Assembly: GCA_002256395.1 (NCBI GenBank)
Contig: NKJG01000008.1
Span: forward strand, 1 to 64,000
DNA length: 64,000 nucleotides
Direction: 5' to 3'
Source: Bacteroidetes bacterium B1(2017)
GTDB lineage: Bacteria; Bacteroidota; Bacteroidia; UKL13-3
Shown: piece after piece, positions 17,786 through 26,241 of the stretch
How positions within the stretch are numbered: position 1 is the first letter of the stretch
Layout: every line of letters starts with the position of its first letter
The notes under the pieces: generated by a model
What the model was told of the DNA's origin: nothing
The model's database searches: none
The model's input: the letters and a program-made list of their open reading frames with translations, nothing else
Made by a program: the position numbers and the translations under genes

Positions 17786-19558
17786 CCCTTCCTTCACCTC
17801 ACTAACTTTACTGACACCATTTTCATTAAAAGCTTCGATGGCGAAATAGTATTTCACACCAACGTTTAGGGCTCGGATTTCTTTTTCGGAAGATTCATCG
17901 GCCCAAATTTGGTAGGTTTGGTAGAGTTTATCGGGTGCTATACCCCACAAGATATTGTAGCCTACCGCTTCTGCTACTTTTTCCCATTTAATGAAGGCGT
18001 TGCGTTCGTCTGTGTCACGTTTGGCTTCTAGATTTTTTGGTGTTTCTGGGGCATTACCTCCGCCATTGCCAAAAACTCTAATATCGCTCACGGCCAAATT
18101 TGGCATCGGAACATGTACATTCTCAAATTTAATGTATCTCGCCTTTACGGCTTTTGGCAATTCGATATAGGCATTTGGGCGGTCACGTTTTTCGTTAGAA
18201 TTATCTTCAATTTTTGTCCAATTTTTGCCATCCAAAGAACTATAAATTCGGTATTGAATAAATACTTTTGGTAGAGCAGAATCGTATATATCTGACTTAT
18301 AATCAGTATAGTTGATTTGCAAAGCGTTCACTGTACAGGCTTTTTCTAAATCTATGGTCAACCATTCTTTGGCATTGTTGGTATTGGCCACCCAGAAAGT
18401 TCTTGGGTTTTCGTCTGTTACCAAATTCGAGCTAAATTTATCCTCTTTTTGCGAAGAAGACATTGTCGGCTTTTTGTATGAAAGCAACATCCAGCCTGTA
18501 AAAAGCTCGTCTTTATTGGTCCATTTTTTTGTTGGCAATTTGTGCGGAAAATCTGCAAAACGGGTATTGGCAAACATCTGTCCGTCTTTATCAAATGCAG
18601 TAGGCACCATTTCTATTCTACGCTCAAAATTCCAGTTTACAGCTATCCACGGTGTGCCCATATTCCAGTAATTGCCGTAATTATCTTTGAAAGTGCTTCC
18701 ATGGCCCATTCCTTGCATAAATCCACCTGGTTTATAAGAAATCGGATTGTACGGAGCATATTTGAACGGCCCGAGCGGATGGTCACCCACGTAAGTGCCA
18801 TTGGCGTATACGTTGTACTCTGTCCCTGGTGCACCATATTGCAAATAATACTTGCCATTGTGTTTGGTCATCCAAGCTCCCTCGGTGAAGGGTGTAATGT
18901 CGGATTTATGGTCTTGTCCGAACCTTTCCCAACCATGATTTACGGGGTCGAGGTATATGAATGGCTTATAGTCCCCTTTATAGGTCAGTTTTTTGTCTTT
19001 ATCAAGCTGAGCTCCAAACAAAGGGTAAGTATTTGAGGAACCCCAATACATATACCATTCTTTCAGGTCTTCGTCATAAAAAAGAGCAGGATCCCATGGG
19101 CCAACGTCTTTAGGAAGTTGAGGTAACCAGCGGTTATAAAATTCCAGCTTACCAGTTTTGGGTTCGGTGGTATAAAAAATGGGCCTCTGCTGAAAAGTAG
19201 ATTGAAAAAGAAACAAAGTATCGTCTTTGCTCCATGCAGCCGGAGCACACATATCTTCCATCGGCCAGCGACTCGGTTTTATATATCGCCAGTCTGAAAG
19301 ATCTTTGGAATGCCAATAGCCACCCTGGATGGTATGAAAAAGGTAATATTCGCCATTATGATTTATTACAACGGGATCAGCCCCACTTCTATAAGATATT
19401 TTATCGTTGACCTGTTCCCAATTGTACTGATAGTTGATATCCATGGGATTGCAGTAGGTTTTCTTTTGAGTAGCATTGGCAGCAGGGATGTTAAATTGCG
19501 GCAACTGTGCGGTGGCTCCAAGACAAGAAATAAACAGAATAGCTAAGTATTTTTTCAT
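17780..19558 (-). CDS. GH43 family glycosidase with CBM32-like and FnIII domains
   Basis: A 592-residue secreted enzyme with signal peptide ending ATAQ. The five-bladed propeller of GH43 shows its three acidic catalytic residues in context: Asp61 in SGADPVV (base), Asp156 in GPWDPALF (pKa modulator) and Glu226 in TEGAW (acid). Residues about 370-495 form a discoidin/CBM32-like module (WLTIDLEKACTVNALQI, ARYIKFENV), and about 505-592 a fibronectin type III domain. Likely substrates are arabinan, xylan or galactan side chains; the subfamily is not resolved. It is divergent from nothing nearby; the first permease gene ends 92 bp upstream of it on the same strand. Confidence 0.9.
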   Translation of the reverse strand: MKKYLAILFISCLGATAQLPQFNIPAANATQKKTYCNPMDINYQYNWEQVNDKISYRSGADPVVINHNGEYYLFHTIQGGYWHSKDLSDWRYIKPSRWPMEDMCAPAAWSKDDTLFLFQSTFQQRPIFYTTEPKTGKLEFYNRWLPQLPKDVGPWDPALFYDEDLKEWYMYWGSSNTYPLFGAQLDKDKKLTYKGDYKPFIYLDPVNHGWERFGQDHKSDITPFTEGAWMTKHNGKYYLQYGAPGTEYNVYANGTYVGDHPLGPFKYAPYNPISYKPGGFMQGMGHGSTFKDNYGNYWNMGTPWIAVNWNFERRIEMVPTAFDKDGQMFANTRFADFPHKLPTKKWTNKDELFTGWMLLSYKKPTMSSSQKEDKFSSNLVTDENPRTFWVANTNNAKEWLTIDLEKACTVNALQINYTDYKSDIYDSALPKVFIQYRIYSSLDGKNWTKIEDNSNEKRDRPNAYIELPKAVKARYIKFENVHVPMPNLAVSDIRVFGNGGGNAPETPKNLEAKRDTDERNAFIKWEKVAEAVGYNILWGIAPDKLYQTYQIWADESSEKEIRALNVGVKYYFAIEAFNENGVSKVSEVKEGI

Positions 19559-19650
19559 ACAAATTGAGTTGAAAAGTATGCTAAAATACGAAATGAAGTT
19601 GAATTGTTATACGGCAATAAACTTTAAATGGTTTTTCGGCATTATAATTT

Positions 19651-22014
19651 TTACTCTGCTTTCAAACTTTTAACAGGATTTGAAAGTGCAGCACGCATGC
19701 TGTAATAGGCTATGGTAAGTATGGCTATCAAAAGAACAGTCGTGAAAAATATTACCATCAGGCTGAAATTCAGTCCATTATTGAATATAAATATACCATT
19801 GAAGAGTATTCCTCCAAAAATGCCAATGGGCAAGGCAATCAATCCAGCTATTAGTAATAATTTCAAAAAACTCCATGAAAGTATTTTAACCACTTCCATC
19901 ACAGACGCACCCATCACTTTTCTAATTCCTATTTCTTTTACACGTTTTTCGGTGGTATAAATCACCATTCCTAACAAACCCATAACCGCAATCACCAATA
20001 TCACCAAACAGGCCATTCCCATCATTTTCATGTCTTCAGCTGGATAATATCTTTCGTACATTTCATCCTCAAACCAACTGAAAGAAATTGATTCATAAGA
20101 ATTCTGTTTTTCCCAAAGCGTTTCAATAAATGTTTCGAACGCTGCTTGGTCGGTTTTTCCCTCGGTTTGAATAACCAACGACTTAAACATATCGGGATTA
20201 TATTGAAAAACTAAAGGTTGAATTTCGAACTGATAATTAAAATGGCAAAAGTTTTTTACCACACCAATCACTTGTACAGCTATTTTTTCATTTATAAAAA
20301 TGGTTTTGCCAATGGCGTCATTCACGCCACCAAGATGAAGTTTTTCTACTGCTTTTTCATTAATAACCACAAAATTTCCAGCCGAATCAGCACTTGAAAA
20401 AGGTAAATTTTGACCTGCTAAAAAAGTTAAGTGCATATTTTCGATAAAATTATTATCGGAGGCATAGTAGTAAGATGCCTGATTTTCTCCCTGTTTTTGT
20501 GCTCTGATACCGAGTTTGGTCGTTTCTCCTCCAAATGGCACGGAAGTATAACCTATTTTTTCTACGTTTTTGTTTTCAGAAATTTCTTGGCTTATCAATT
20601 TTAAGTTTTTGTTCGGAATGGCCAAATTGAAGATTCCTTTTCGATTAAAATTCTCATTTTCGGTAGCCATGTATTTAAACTGATTATACATATGGCCAAT
20701 CTGAAATACAAAACCCAACGTAACAATAAACTGTATAACAATCAGGCTCTTACGAAAATTAATCTTACCAAACGAAGCTGGAGAAAGTGAGCCTTTCAGC
20801 ACTTTTACTGGCTGAAAACTCGACAAAACCCATGCTGGCAAACTTCCTGCTGAAATGCCCAAAAACAATGTAAAAAGCCCAAAAAGTACCATGATTATGT
20901 ATGGATTGTCTACTTTCCAGGTCACCCACTCCACATGAATATATTCTTTCATGAGCAAAAGTATCAGCGTGCCAATGGCCAACGCAAAAAATGCAATAAT
21001 GACAGCTTCGCAAATAAACTGAAAAACGAGCTGGGACCTAACTGCTCCCATTACTTTTCTGACGCCGACTTCTCGGGAACGATTCAATGATCTGGCCAAT
21101 GTGAGGTTGGTGTAATTAAAGCCCGCTAAAAGCAAAATCATTAGCGGGATAGAAAAATTGACATAAATATCACTCCAATTTTCTACATAAGGATTATTTT
21201 GGAGGTTCTCCTTACTTGGCGAAATGTCAGAAAGTGCTTGTTTCCTAAATTCATTTGCTTTCTTTAACGTCGCCAAATTTGGATTGGTATTTTTTGCGAT
21301 TTGAGCAATCGCCACATCCAAAGAAGTCGATTTCACGTTGGGCTTTAACTTCACAAAAGTGTAGCTTTCATACGCTCCCCACGCCTTTGAACTGGCTGCT
21401 TCCTTATTTCTATTTGTGTAGGTAGCCATTGAAACCATTACGTCACTTCTAAACTGCGTTTCTTTCTTGAAAGGCATCAAAACACCCGTTACTTTAAAAG
21501 AACCATAGGTAGGATGAGATAGAATCTGCCCGATGGGATTTGAATTTTTATAGAACTTTTCAGCAATTTCATGGCTTATAACTAGGGTGTTAGGCTCTAT
21601 TGGATAAACTCCTTTTTCCAATTTGAAATTAAATATTTTGAAAAAATCAGGTTCGACATATATTTGATTTACACGAAAACTTTTTAGTCGATTATTGAGT
21701 TCCCAGCCAAATTCTCTGATGGTTTTAGTAGCAAATTCTGTACTTGCATAATCATTTCTGAGTTTATCGGCCAATAAAAATGGTGAAGAAGCATAACTGG
21801 TTTTTCCACCTTCTTTACTTTGCTCATCGGTTATGATTCTGAAAATCCGCTCGGGGTCTTTGTGGAAATTATCAAACTCAAATGTACTTTGCAAATGCAA
21901 TAAAGAGAGCAAGGCAAATGGCAGTGCGAGGCCCAAACCAAATATATTGATGAATGAAAAAAGTTTGTTTTTCCACAAATTTCGGAAAGCTATTTTTATG
22001 TAGTTTTTTATCAT
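19651..22014 (-). CDS. ABC permease 1 (FtsX/MacB type)
   Basis: A 787-residue inner-membrane protein of the MacB/FtsX permease class, the first of nine paralogs in the window. The layout common to all is: TM1 just after IKIAFRNLWKNK, a large periplasmic MacB-like core, three TMs, a second periplasmic core and three or more TMs. Each half has a cytoplasmic coupling motif, here SREVGVRKVMGA and VKEIGIRKVMGAS, where the ATPase docks. Family members power efflux, lipoprotein release or cell-wall hydrolase activation. No ATPase gene is adjacent. It is divergent from the histidine kinase gene across 270 bp, which suggests the two are functionally linked. It ends in NPVKSLKAE. Confidence 0.9.
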   Translation of the reverse strand: MIKNYIKIAFRNLWKNKLFSFINIFGLGLALPFALLSLLHLQSTFEFDNFHKDPERIFRIITDEQSKEGGKTSYASSPFLLADKLRNDYASTEFATKTIREFGWELNNRLKSFRVNQIYVEPDFFKIFNFKLEKGVYPIEPNTLVISHEIAEKFYKNSNPIGQILSHPTYGSFKVTGVLMPFKKETQFRSDVMVSMATYTNRNKEAASSKAWGAYESYTFVKLKPNVKSTSLDVAIAQIAKNTNPNLATLKKANEFRKQALSDISPSKENLQNNPYVENWSDIYVNFSIPLMILLLAGFNYTNLTLARSLNRSREVGVRKVMGAVRSQLVFQFICEAVIIAFFALAIGTLILLLMKEYIHVEWVTWKVDNPYIIMVLFGLFTLFLGISAGSLPAWVLSSFQPVKVLKGSLSPASFGKINFRKSLIVIQFIVTLGFVFQIGHMYNQFKYMATENENFNRKGIFNLAIPNKNLKLISQEISENKNVEKIGYTSVPFGGETTKLGIRAQKQGENQASYYYASDNNFIENMHLTFLAGQNLPFSSADSAGNFVVINEKAVEKLHLGGVNDAIGKTIFINEKIAVQVIGVVKNFCHFNYQFEIQPLVFQYNPDMFKSLVIQTEGKTDQAAFETFIETLWEKQNSYESISFSWFEDEMYERYYPAEDMKMMGMACLVILVIAVMGLLGMVIYTTEKRVKEIGIRKVMGASVMEVVKILSWSFLKLLLIAGLIALPIGIFGGILFNGIFIFNNGLNFSLMVIFFTTVLLIAILTIAYYSMRAALSNPVKSLKAE

Positions 22015-22192
22015 AGTTTTTTGAGAAAAATAAAAGAAAAAGTCTCCAATTCAGTTTTGAAAATATTTTTCGGAGACCTCTTCAATTATAACAAATAGTT
22101 TTTTCATAACAATGTTTTATTAGTTTCAAATGCTGTGCCAATAGTTTAGTGATTTATTTATCAAGTATTTATGAATTTTCATTTCTTTTATT

Positions 22193-22230
22193 TCGTCCGA
22201 AAACGAACACTTTTGTACGCGTGTGGACGA
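22193..22230. promoter_or_regulatory. Nested inverted repeat between permease 1 and the histidine kinase
   Basis: TCGTCC (22193-22198) mirrors GGACGA (22225-22230), and inside it ACAC (22207-22210) mirrors GTGT (22221-22224). It lies 15-52 bp upstream of the kinase's -7 box, in the divergent intergenic region, so it could be an operator. The arms are short. Confidence 0.35.
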
Positions 22231-22244
22231 GTTGATTTTTTAAT

Positions 22245-22252
22245 TATCTTTG
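22245..22252 (+). promoter_or_regulatory. Candidate -7 promoter box before the histidine kinase
   Basis: TATCTTTG matches TAnnTTTG exactly, 32 bp before the ATG at 22285. No well-spaced -33 element is visible. Confidence 0.4.
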
Positions 22253-22284
22253 TTGAGCTATGTTAAACTAATAAAGTTTTAATT

Positions 22285-24159
22285 ATGACAAAAGTCCTCA
22301 AAAACTTAATAATTGTTTTTTGGATTTTTCCTTCCATTTGCTTTTGTAGGTCTGTTGCAGATTCATTAGAAATGAAACTAAAGACTTCTCCTCAAAACAA
22401 AGCATATATAAAAAATGCTGAAAATTATATTTGGTTTTTAGTAAATCCATTAGACAATGTAAAAAAAGCAGACTCTATCTTGAAAATCGTAAAACCAGTA
22501 GCACTAAAAATTAGTGATTTTGAAGGCTATGCTAGATTATGCTGGTATGACGGCATACTTTATCTTCGAGACAGTAAATCTAAAGCTTCTTTAGAATCTC
22601 TTGAGCGAGTTGAAAAGTTAATTCATAAACATAATTTATCAAAAAGCCTTCTTCAGAAAGTTTATGCTGGAATTGGAAACAGCTATTACCATGATGGTCT
22701 CTTAGACAAAGCTTTAAGTTACTTTATCCGAGCAACTGATTTGACCGAAAAGTATAATTTAACAGAATCAGTTACACAAGCTTATATCGGTATAAGTAAT
22801 ATTTACTTAACTACGGACGTTTCGAAGGCCCTGACAATGAACGATAAGTTATTGAAATACACCTACTTAGATACTGATTTAACTATGAGATTTTTGGGTG
22901 AATTACAGATTGTTACTCACTTAATATCTGCAAAAAACCTTGAAAAAGCATTACACCATTTAAAAAAAGCTGAATTTTTTGCATTAAAGTATTGTAGAAA
23001 ATCCATAGTAATAAACGCCTGGACAGGCTATGCTCAATTATTTATACTCCAATCCAAGTTTCCTGAAGCTTATGTATATCTGAAAAAATCAAAAGAACTA
23101 GCCGAAAAACTAAACATTGATGCTAGAAGATCGCAAGTATATGGTGGTTTGGGATATTATTACTTTCTCCAAAAGGACTATTATTTGGCGGAAAACTATT
23201 TTTCGAAAAAGTTAGAGATTGATAAGAAAGACAAGTTCGAATATGGTCAATTTGAAGATTATGAAATATTAAGTGAAATAAATTCTCTATCTAAAAACTA
23301 TCAAAAAGCCCTTGATTATAAAATTAAAGCAAACGCAATTGATGATTCGCTTTTTTCAAAAAAACTGCTAATTAAAATCAACATGCTTGAAAAAGAAAAA
23401 CAAGATTCAGATATAAAATTGTTAGGGCTGGCTAATAAAAATTCAATTTTCCAGAGAAATGCCATTTTAGTCGGTGGTATTTTACTTTTAATAATTTCCG
23501 TCATTTTGGTGATTTCCATAATTAATAGGAATAAATACAAACGCCTTGAAAGTCAACAAAAACTTAGGAATCAAATAGCCGCTGACCTCCACGACGAGAT
23601 TGGCAGTACTTTGAGTAGTATCTCAATTTTATCAGAATTGGTTGCTCAAGAACGAACAAAGGAACATTTTAAGCCAGATATCATGACACAAGTAAGCAAC
23701 GATGCTAGGAATGTGATCGAGAAAATGGATGAAATCATCTGGACCATCAACCCCGACAACGATGAGTTTTATAATCTTGAAACCCGATTAAAATCTTATG
23801 CTATTCCACTTTTTGAGTCCAAAGACATAGACTTCAAATTCGACTTTTCTACTAATTTGGAAAATATTAAAATTGATATGTCCAAACGTCGTGATATTTA
23901 TCTCATTCTGAAGGAAGCAATCAATAATCTTTTGAAATATAGCGAATGTAAAAATGCCCAAATATGTGCTCTTTTAATTGATAATGATTTGATTATGAAG
24001 GTTTCAGATGATGGAGTTGGATTTGAGAAAGAGTCCGAATCCCTTAGAAATGGCCAAAGAAATATGCAAATAAGAGCTGAAAAAATTGGAGCCAGACTAT
24101 TGGTAAATAGTGTTCTGGGAAAAGGCACTGAGGTTGCTTTGTTTTTACCAATAAAATAG
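22285..24159 (+). CDS. TPR-containing sensor histidine kinase
   Basis: A 624-residue kinase. A signal peptide (residues 1-26, ending CFCRS) is followed by TPR-like helical repeats (about 110-360), one transmembrane helix at about 393-413, then a DHp helix with phospho-acceptor His436 in AADLHDEIGSTLSS and an HATPase domain (N-box KEAINNLLKYS, G-box SDDGVGF, final GKGTEVALFLP). This places the TPR sensor in the periplasm and the kinase in the cytoplasm. The type is that of LytS/NarX-like kinases that pair with LuxR-family regulators; the partner gene follows after 63 bp. Confidence 0.9.
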   Translation: MTKVLKNLIIVFWIFPSICFCRSVADSLEMKLKTSPQNKAYIKNAENYIWFLVNPLDNVKKADSILKIVKPVALKISDFEGYARLCWYDGILYLRDSKSKASLESLERVEKLIHKHNLSKSLLQKVYAGIGNSYYHDGLLDKALSYFIRATDLTEKYNLTESVTQAYIGISNIYLTTDVSKALTMNDKLLKYTYLDTDLTMRFLGELQIVTHLISAKNLEKALHHLKKAEFFALKYCRKSIVINAWTGYAQLFILQSKFPEAYVYLKKSKELAEKLNIDARRSQVYGGLGYYYFLQKDYYLAENYFSKKLEIDKKDKFEYGQFEDYEILSEINSLSKNYQKALDYKIKANAIDDSLFSKKLLIKINMLEKEKQDSDIKLLGLANKNSIFQRNAILVGGILLLIISVILVISIINRNKYKRLESQQKLRNQIAADLHDEIGSTLSSISILSELVAQERTKEHFKPDIMTQVSNDARNVIEKMDEIIWTINPDNDEFYNLETRLKSYAIPLFESKDIDFKFDFSTNLENIKIDMSKRRDIYLILKEAINNLLKYSECKNAQICALLIDNDLIMKVSDDGVGFEKESESLRNGQRNMQIRAEKIGARLLVNSVLGKGTEVALFLPIK

Positions 24160-24164
24160 AAAAT

Positions 24165-24183
24165 CATATATTTATACGATTGA
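24165..24183 (+). promoter_or_regulatory. Copy 1 of the motif CATATATTTATWCGATTGA
   Basis: A 19-bp sequence in the gap between kinase and response regulator, matched at 18 of 19 positions by 26169-26187. Its end, TACGATTG, is one base off TAnnTTTG, so it may be a promoter or a regulator site. It ends 39 bp before the response-regulator ATG. Confidence 0.45.
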
Positions 24184-24222
24184 TTTCTTAGAAAAATAGT
24201 ATTCACTTTGTCCCAATAAAAA

Positions 24223-24867
24223 ATGAGCCAAAACGTGATAAAAGTAGCATTGTACGAAGACAACTTAACGCTCAGAACCAGTTTGGCTCATTTGCTGCAA
24301 AGTTCGGAGGAGTTTGAATTTCTTGGTGCTTATGAATCACCGATTGAAATTCTTCAGAATTGTAAAAATGCCCTGCCTCACGTAATTCTGATGGATGTAG
24401 ATATGCCACTCATGAATGGCATAGAGGCCACAAAATTGGTAAAAGAGCAATATGAAAATGTCAACATTTTGATTTTGACAGTATTTGAAGATCGCGACAA
24501 ACTTTTTAGTGCTTTGCAAGCTGGTGCTTCTGGTTATTTGCTTAAAAAATCTAAAATCATCGAAATCATTGAGGCTATACATGAAATTTATAACGGTGGC
24601 TCACCCATGACACCTGCTATTGCACGAAAGGTTTTGGAGTTTTTTGCACAGCCTAAAGTCGTTAAGAATACAGAAAACAACCTTTCCGACCGAGAACTGG
24701 ACATTTTGAAATGCCTAGTGGACGGCGACTCTTACAAAATGATAGCTTCTAATTGCTATATAAGTATGGGTACGGTGCGTAGCCACATCAATAACATTTA
24801 CAAAAAACTTCATGTCAACTCAAAGTCTGAGGCGGTGGTGAAGGCCTTGAAAGACGGGTTGGTATGA
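24223..24867 (+). CDS. NarL/LuxR-family response regulator
   Basis: A 214-residue response regulator. The receiver domain (1-125) has acidic YEDN, the phospho-acceptor Asp58 in LMDVDMPLMNG, and the conserved lysine in GASGYLLKKS. The C-terminal LuxR-type helix-turn-helix (about 150-214) contains LSDRELDILKCLVDGDSYKMI and MGTVRSHINNIYKKL. It follows its kinase by 63 bp and is probably phosphorylated by it. Targets are unknown; nearby candidates are the divergent permease 1, the DoxX-like gene and the YadA/S74 gene. Confidence 0.92.
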   Translation: MSQNVIKVALYEDNLTLRTSLAHLLQSSEEFEFLGAYESPIEILQNCKNALPHVILMDVDMPLMNGIEATKLVKEQYENVNILILTVFEDRDKLFSALQAGASGYLLKKSKIIEIIEAIHEIYNGGSPMTPAIARKVLEFFAQPKVVKNTENNLSDRELDILKCLVDGDSYKMIASNCYISMGTVRSHINNIYKKLHVNSKSEAVVKALKDGLV

Positions 24868-24933
24868 TTCGAAATTTTTAATTAAGTATATATTAATCAA
24901 TAAGATATTTTTTCGCGATAAAACAATATAACC

Positions 24934-26148
24934 ATGAAAAACGATTGGAACGCAGCTCAACGTATAGGTTTTAGATTCATTTCTTTATTTTTTGGGCAAA
25001 TCATTTTTGTAGATTTTTTTGGAAGGTTTTTACCCTTTGTTGGGCAATTTCTACATTGGTTGGTGCCATTAATTTCCAAAACCTTGGGCATTGTGCCTTA
25101 TGACATCGTAACGTTCGAAAACGGCAGCGGAGACACTACCTACAATTGGGTTCTTGTATTACTTACATTGAAATTGGCAATCATTGGATCAGTTATTTGG
25201 GGAGTATTTTCTACTAGGAATACTAATTATGACCGATTAAATTATTGGTTTATGGTGGCACTGAGGTTTTATGTTGCAAGTGCTTTAATAGACTACGGAA
25301 TGATAAAAATCTGGAAAATGCAATTTCCATATCCAAGCCCTTACAGACTGATGCAAAACTATGGAGAGTCTAGTCCTATGGGTTTAGCCTGGACTTTTTT
25401 GGGCTTTTCTAAAGGATATAATATTTTTATGGGCATTGCGGAGCTTTTAGCAGCATTGCTATTTTGGAGACGGACAGCCACACTTGGGGCTATTATCACC
25501 ATCATGACCACTGCAAACGTGATGGCTATCAATTATTTCTATGATGTCCCTGTCAAAATTTTCTCGACTACTTTATTTCTGACGACCGCCTATATATTGT
25601 TGTTCAATCTGAAAGACCTTTTACTTTTCTTTTTTACACAAAATCCAGTCACTTTAAAAGTCCAGAGAGCCTACAGATTCTCAAATCGATATTTAAATAT
25701 CGGTCTGCTTTCTGTGAAATATCTTTTTATCTTTTTTTCTCTGGTTGTGATAGCCTATTTCACCAACAGTGCATATAATCAAGATTTTAATACACCAAAA
25801 CATGCTCTTTTTGGATATTATGAAAAAAGCTTTTCTAGCAACGACTCCACCAATAGCTGGTCAAAGATAAATTTTGTTTACAACGATTTGCTCAGGGCCT
25901 ATAATTCCAATGGAACCACCAATACTTTTTCAGTCGAAATAGACAGTCTGAAAAAGCAAATAAAGCTTACCAATGTGGTCTCGAAAGACTCCATATTCCA
26001 ATTTTCTTACAAAATGCATCAGGACACCCTGCGTTTATCGGAAATCAGTAAAAATAAAGAACTGATTTTCTTACGAAAAAACACAAGCAATTCTAGATTG
26101 ATGACCAGGGGATTTCATTGGATAAACGAGAAACCTTATAATTTCTGA
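24934..26148 (+). CDS. DoxX-like multi-pass membrane protein
   Basis: A 404-residue protein with about seven hydrophobic segments in the first 300 residues, including a four-helix stretch with YGMIKIWKMQFPYPSPYRLMQNYGESSPMGLAW and MGIAELLAALLFWRRTATLGAII that resembles DoxX/MauE-type membrane proteins. The last 120 residues are a soluble beta-rich domain (SVEIDSLKKQIKLTNVV, FSYKMHQDTLRLSEI), similar in style to domains added to DoxX-like proteins of Cytophagales. Function is unknown; DoxX relatives act in redox or quinone-linked reactions. It follows the response regulator by 66 bp and precedes the surface-protein gene by 93 bp. Confidence 0.55.
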   Translation: MKNDWNAAQRIGFRFISLFFGQIIFVDFFGRFLPFVGQFLHWLVPLISKTLGIVPYDIVTFENGSGDTTYNWVLVLLTLKLAIIGSVIWGVFSTRNTNYDRLNYWFMVALRFYVASALIDYGMIKIWKMQFPYPSPYRLMQNYGESSPMGLAWTFLGFSKGYNIFMGIAELLAALLFWRRTATLGAIITIMTTANVMAINYFYDVPVKIFSTTLFLTTAYILLFNLKDLLLFFFTQNPVTLKVQRAYRFSNRYLNIGLLSVKYLFIFFSLVVIAYFTNSAYNQDFNTPKHALFGYYEKSFSSNDSTNSWSKINFVYNDLLRAYNSNGTTNTFSVEIDSLKKQIKLTNVVSKDSIFQFSYKMHQDTLRLSEISKNKELIFLRKNTSNSRLMTRGFHWINEKPYNF

Positions 26149-26168
26149 TTTGACTTGAAGGTAAAAAC

Positions 26169-26187
26169 CATATATTTATTCGATTGA
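26169..26187 (+). promoter_or_regulatory. Copy 2 of the motif CATATATTTATWCGATTGA
   Basis: Matches 24165-24183 at 18 of 19 positions. It begins 21 bp after the DoxX-like stop and ends 54 bp before the ATG of the YadA/S74 gene. Possible promoter or shared regulator site. Confidence 0.45.
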
Positions 26188-26241
26188 CGAGCGTGGTTGG
26201 ATTGCGGAAATTTGTATCGAAACCAATCAAAATGTTTAGTC

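Noticed and set aside
18542..19036. 164-codon plus-strand frame antisense to the GH43 gene
   Set aside because: Shadow of the GH43 coding sequence, which has catalytic motifs.
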